64,000 bases of DNA from Siphonodentalium dalli. Its lineage: Eukaryota > Mollusca > Scaphopoda > Gadilida > Siphonodentaliidae. The stretch spans positions 11,015,814-11,079,813 of the forward strand of contig CP136063.1 of the NCBI GenBank assembly GCA_032622095.1, read 5' to 3'. Under the pieces are notes generated by a model that worked only from the letters and a program-made list of their open reading frames with translations, searched no databases and was not told the DNA's origin. The position numbers were made by a program, and so were the translations under genes. Numbering within the stretch: the stretch's first letter is position 1; every line of letters starts with the position of its first letter. Positions 60,120-64,000 of this stretch are shown here, piece by piece.

Positions 60120-61430
60120 ATTAATTATACCCCCTTTTAAAAAAGGGGGTATACTGTTTTGCACCTGTCCGTCCGTCCGATGTCTGTTCGTGTCATAACT
60201 TGAACAGTAGTGCTTGGATCTCAATGAAATTAAGTATGGATGTTCACTATTATGAGGACATTAAATAGAATGTTTCATCGTTTTGTTTGAATTTTCCATT
60301 CTAGAGTTATTCATCTTTGTTTATCTGGAAATAGTGGCTTTTTGGTCTGTCTGGTGTCTGTTCATGTCGTAACTTCAACAGTTGTGCTGGGATTTCAACC
60401 AAATTTGGTGTGGATGTTCACTACTATGAGGACATTAAAAAGAGGGTTCCATCGTTTTGATCGGATTTTCCATTCTAGAGTTATACATCTTTGTTCATCT
60501 TGAAAGGTTGGATTTTTGGTCCGTTCGGTGTCTGTTCATGTCATAATATGTACGGATGTTCACTAGTGTGAGGGCATTCAATAGTGGTTCCATCGTTTTG
60601 TTCGGATATTCCATTCTAGAGTTATTCATCTTTGTTTATCTCGAAATGTTGGCTATTTGGTCTGTCTGGTGTCTGTTCATGTCGTAATTTCAACAGTTTT
60701 GTTGGGATCTTAATGAAATTTGGTATGGATGTTCACTACTATGAGGACATTAAAAGAGGGTTCCATCGTTTTGTTCGGATTTTCCATTCTAGAGTTATAC
60801 ATCTTTGTTCATCTGGAAATGTTGGCTTTTTGGTTCGTATGGTGTCTGTTCATGTTGTAACTTCAACAGTTGTACTGGGATCTCAATGGTATTTGGTATG
60901 GATGTTCATTACTATGAGGACATTGAAAAGAGGGTTCCATCGTTTTGTTCCGCTTTTCCATTCTAGAATTATTCATCTTTGTTCATCTGGAAATGTTGGC
61001 TTTTTGGTCCGTCTGGTGTCTGTTCATGTCGTAACTTCAACAGTTGTGCTGGGATCTCAATGGAATTTGGTATGGATGTTCACTACTATGAGGACATTCA
61101 ATAGAGGGTTCCATTGTTCTGTTCCGCTTTTCCATTCATCTTTGATTATCTGGAAATGTTGGCTGTTTGGTCCATCCGATGTCTGTTCGGCTCATAACTT
61201 GAACAGTAATGCTCGGATCTCAATGAAATTTTGTATGGATGTTCACCACTATGAGGAAATTTAATAACACATTCAAATGTTCGGTTTGGTTTTTTGTTCT
61301 ATAGTTATTCATCTTTGTTTATATGAGAATGCTGATTTCTGGGTCCATATGTCTGAGTATAGCCATCATAAGTTATAGATGTGCCCACACTAGGCGGTAT
61401 GCCACGAGGGGGTATGCACCGGACGACAGT
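60120..61430. repeat. 174-bp tandem repeat element, 7-8 units
   Basis: Unit landmarks TGTCTGTTC at 60180, 60355, 60529, 60670, 60843, 61017 and 61180, and TGTCTGAGT at 61350; the usual period is 173-175 bp, with one short unit of 141 bp. Each unit has GGTATGGATGTTCACTACTA, GGTTCCATCGTTTTG and CCATTCTAGAGTTATTCATC. The array is preceded by the palindrome TATACCCCCTTTT/AAAAGGGGGTATA and a GTCCGTCCGTCC run, and followed by GAGGGGGTATGCACCGG. A 210-codon open frame through it is a by-product of the period. Confidence 0.9.
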
Positions 61431-63359
61431 CCATCTCTTGTTGTTATCGGAGTACTGCTATGATCTAGGCAGCTGCTGTCATACTATTTGTGTCCTGACC
61501 ATGGATGCCAAGCCATGGTGGTGTTCATCATTGCTGTAATATTGATGTCATGCTAACGATGATGATGCTGAATACATCTCATGGGACACTATTGGTGAGA
61601 TCGTTCTTTACTATTCTCCCTTTGACATGTTAACATTTGTGGATCAGTCAGGCTCAACCAAGGAACCCACATATTTATAATTCCGCCCCGAGTTACTAAA
61701 CTAAAGGAAATATAGTAACAGCTGAGCGGTCAACAACTGCCGAAATGTTACCCTCGAGGGTAACAAGTGATTTGCGGCCCGCCATGTGACGCAACCTCAG
61801 CCAATCAGAAGAGAGGGAAATGGGATGAAGATAACAATAATAGTAATTTCACTCTTTTAAAAAAAAAATATATATATGTTATTCAATCTAGTATTTAATG
61901 TTTAAAAATAGAATGTTTAAAAACAAATTGAATCCGTATTACTCTCTTGAATAAAGTTATAGAAAGTGTAAACAAAATTTGTTAGGTTATTATATATTCC
62001 TTTCTCTATATATACAAAACAAATTTGCTTATTTTGGGGTTTTGTGCTCCCAAATATGTTGAACAAAATATGTTCAAACGTCACATGTAAATTTGGTCAG
62101 GTTATATCTATTTCGGAAATCTGGAGGGTGATTTGAGGTAGAGGTTTATAAAATTGAAACGGCTCTAAGTCCATATGATTAAATTGAACCTAGCAATTAC
62201 TCGTTTAAAGTGGTGTGAAACACCCCGGTAGGGTGATCAAATATAAATTGAGAATAATCTTGCTCAAAGTAGTCATTTTTTATGAATATCCAACTTGACA
62301 TCACACGCAGTCATTCTTATATAATAATCAAATACAATGACTCTCGACGGCGAAATAATTTGCGTTAGTTTGTCGCCGATTGTTGCGTCCCGATTCGAGA
62401 TTTAAATATTTACAATTGAGCGTAGTTCAGATGATGTTTTCTATGGAGTAGCATGTTTTTTTCGGCGATGTTAGTAGAATGCTACATTCCCCATGTTGAC
62501 ATAGCGCCTTAGTATTAACTTTTCACGTACCCGAACAAGTCCATAATACATGTATGTCTATGTAAGTTAGTCTCATTTTTCTGAGTTGATGAATGAAAAA
62601 CAACATAACTTTGAATTAGTTCATCTAATAACTTGAGGTTTCCTATCAATGTCGTTAGATGCTCGAATTATATTCCAATATAAGTTGGTGCAAAAATATT
62701 TTATTCCTATCAAAATAATAACATATTTAAAAATTTGACAAACATTTTACAGTAATATAGAATAATATAAATAATCGATTGATTGGAAAGGGGATTAAAC
62801 AACAAGCCCAAAGGCTTTTATTAAGTTTTCTCCCCTTTTGTTTCGCGCCCGCTCTTCATTACGTGTAGAGGGGGGTCGGACGGGAAGGAATGATCATATC
62901 ATAATTATAGCAACCACAACGCGCCGCAGGCGCGTTGTTGCTTTTCATGTTTAGGCGTGAATGACGTCATTAATTTTTACAATACCATGAAACAGAATTT
63001 CGACGCGATGAAAATCCGGACAAGAAAAATGGGTTAAAAATCACGTGACTTCCGCTCCGCTTTTGCCAAGCCTTGTGGGAACAATAATATCAAATTGTGA
63101 AATCACGGAATCGGAAGTGGACCAAGTGGGATGGTTATGAAATTAGCAACTTCAGTTTTTCTGAACAATTCCTATGTTATGTAGGCTTATGAATTAGTTT
63201 CATTTTGACCATTTTCGTTGGTTAGCTGACCGAAATCCAGCGAAGACGTCATGACAAGGTCCATGACGTCATTTACGTCAGTTGGTTTTGTGGGCCAGAA
63301 TCCAGACACATTTGGTCTTTACCGAAAACACCGATTTCACATCACTAGACTAAACGCAA
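61431..63359. other. Non-coding; isolated palindrome and CRE-like sites
   Basis: GTTACCCTCGAGGGTAAC (61747-61764) is a perfect 18-bp palindrome. TGACGTCA occurs at about 62962 and about 63264, with related GACGTCATGAC near 63246 and TACGTCAG near 63274. AACGCGCC..GGCGCGTT is a short palindrome near 62919-62937. No gene was recognised. Confidence 0.4.
62955..63282. promoter_or_regulatory. Cluster of CRE-like TGACGTCA sites
   Basis: Two full TGACGTCA palindromes and two partial ones within 330 bp, near a short GC-richer stretch with an ATCACGTGACTTCCG segment. CREB/ATF-type factors bind this sequence in animals. No gene start follows within the window, so a promoter is only a possibility. Confidence 0.25.
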
Positions 63360-63842
63360 TTATATATACAAAATGGCCAAAGGAGATTTTATATACAATA
63401 TGCACACAATAAATATAGGATCCCTCCCTACAAACGTGTTGTTTATTTGTTTGGTTTGCATTGTTCCTTTTTTGTTTGTTCTTCTTTTAAAACTAGTGAG
63501 TGCATATAAGATTATATTCTTCATCATGTTTTCAAATGTCATTTTGACTATCAGTTTGAATTTTTGACCATGCAATGAGCTAATTCAGCTGCCTTCCACA
63601 ATATATACACTTAAATGTAATTAAGAGACTTCTCTAAAGACCATTTTCTAGAATACAGACTGGATTCAAACGAGAGATGTTTTCTATTGACAAAAGCTAG
63701 CTAGCTAGCGCATGAAACTGTTCGCGCGAAAGATGTCCCCAGTGATATTTTGGGATATAGGGCCCATGTAAACATTTATATTTGTCATATATAAACGTGG
63801 GAAGTTGCTAGCTTTAGTTTGGCTGAATGGGTCACTCTCACC

Positions 63843-63904
63843 AAAAAAGTGCTGAAGGGTACACAGGATTCGCAAAATGTGCTGAAGGGTACACAGGGTT
63901 TGTG
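63843..63904. repeat. Short tandem duplication
   Basis: GTGCTGAAGGGTACACAGG occurs twice 33 bp apart (63851 and 63880 region), each followed by ATTCG/GTTTG-type sequence. Nothing else was recognised from 63360 to the window end. Confidence 0.6.
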
Positions 63905-64000
63905 ATCGCCACTAACACCGTTACTTAAACTGTGTTTCTGAAAGTCTGGCGTCCATTAGAAGTGTGTTTTCAGTTCATTTTAATGTTCATTGGAACGTAA

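Noticed and set aside
60632-61264. 210-codon open frame on +
   Set aside because: It consists of translated 174-bp tandem units with no independent coding signal.

Overview
This is a window of AT-rich animal DNA with very few intact genes. It most resembles a lophotrochozoan or other marine invertebrate; mollusc is my best guess, but no species marker was seen. The grounds are poly-C2H2 zinc-finger genes with TGDRPYQC-type linkers, several LINE reverse transcriptases, a Ty3/gypsy element, and many short inverted-repeat elements with clean target-site duplications (TSDs). No bacterial features, rRNA, tRNA or CRISPR array were found.

The backbone is a cluster of zinc-finger (ZNF) loci, all on the minus strand: ZNF-1 (1330-3100, frameshifted), ZNF-2 (8953-10034, cut off from its start by an LTR element), ZNF-3 (14580-17880, split by a LINE), ZNF-5 (42140-42898, decayed) and ZNF-4 (46938-47783, intact 10-finger frame). 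ZNF-1 and ZNF-2 also share their 5' flank, so they arose by duplication.

Mobile elements fill the rest. A solo-internal LTR element with apparently identical LTRs lies at 10035-11473. Small TIR elements lie at 3710, 6420, 7850, 12216, 13221, 16850, 41622, 44728/45073 and 57296, most with readable TSDs. A LINE occupies 14795-17666. A decayed Ty3/gypsy element spans about 23927-41620; its 5' LTR is split by a 5.3 kb foldback element, and a second LINE lies in its 3' part. From 48271 to 49380 there are GC-rich long hairpins. Dispersed repeats and minisatellites fill 49.4-64 kb.

Between 17.98 and 23.15 kb lie two convergent halves of one large degenerate protein. From memory it belongs to a repetitive invertebrate family with an N-terminal Cys-rich segment and a C-terminal 'ALLALHAYTHCDTT' segment. 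Its C-terminal half is inverted relative to the rest, with a long hairpin near the junction. This is the most unusual protein-coding feature in the window.

East of 50 kb the only gene-like signal is a possible terminal exon at 54228-54389 (minus). No complete non-repeat host gene other than ZNF-4 can be supported.
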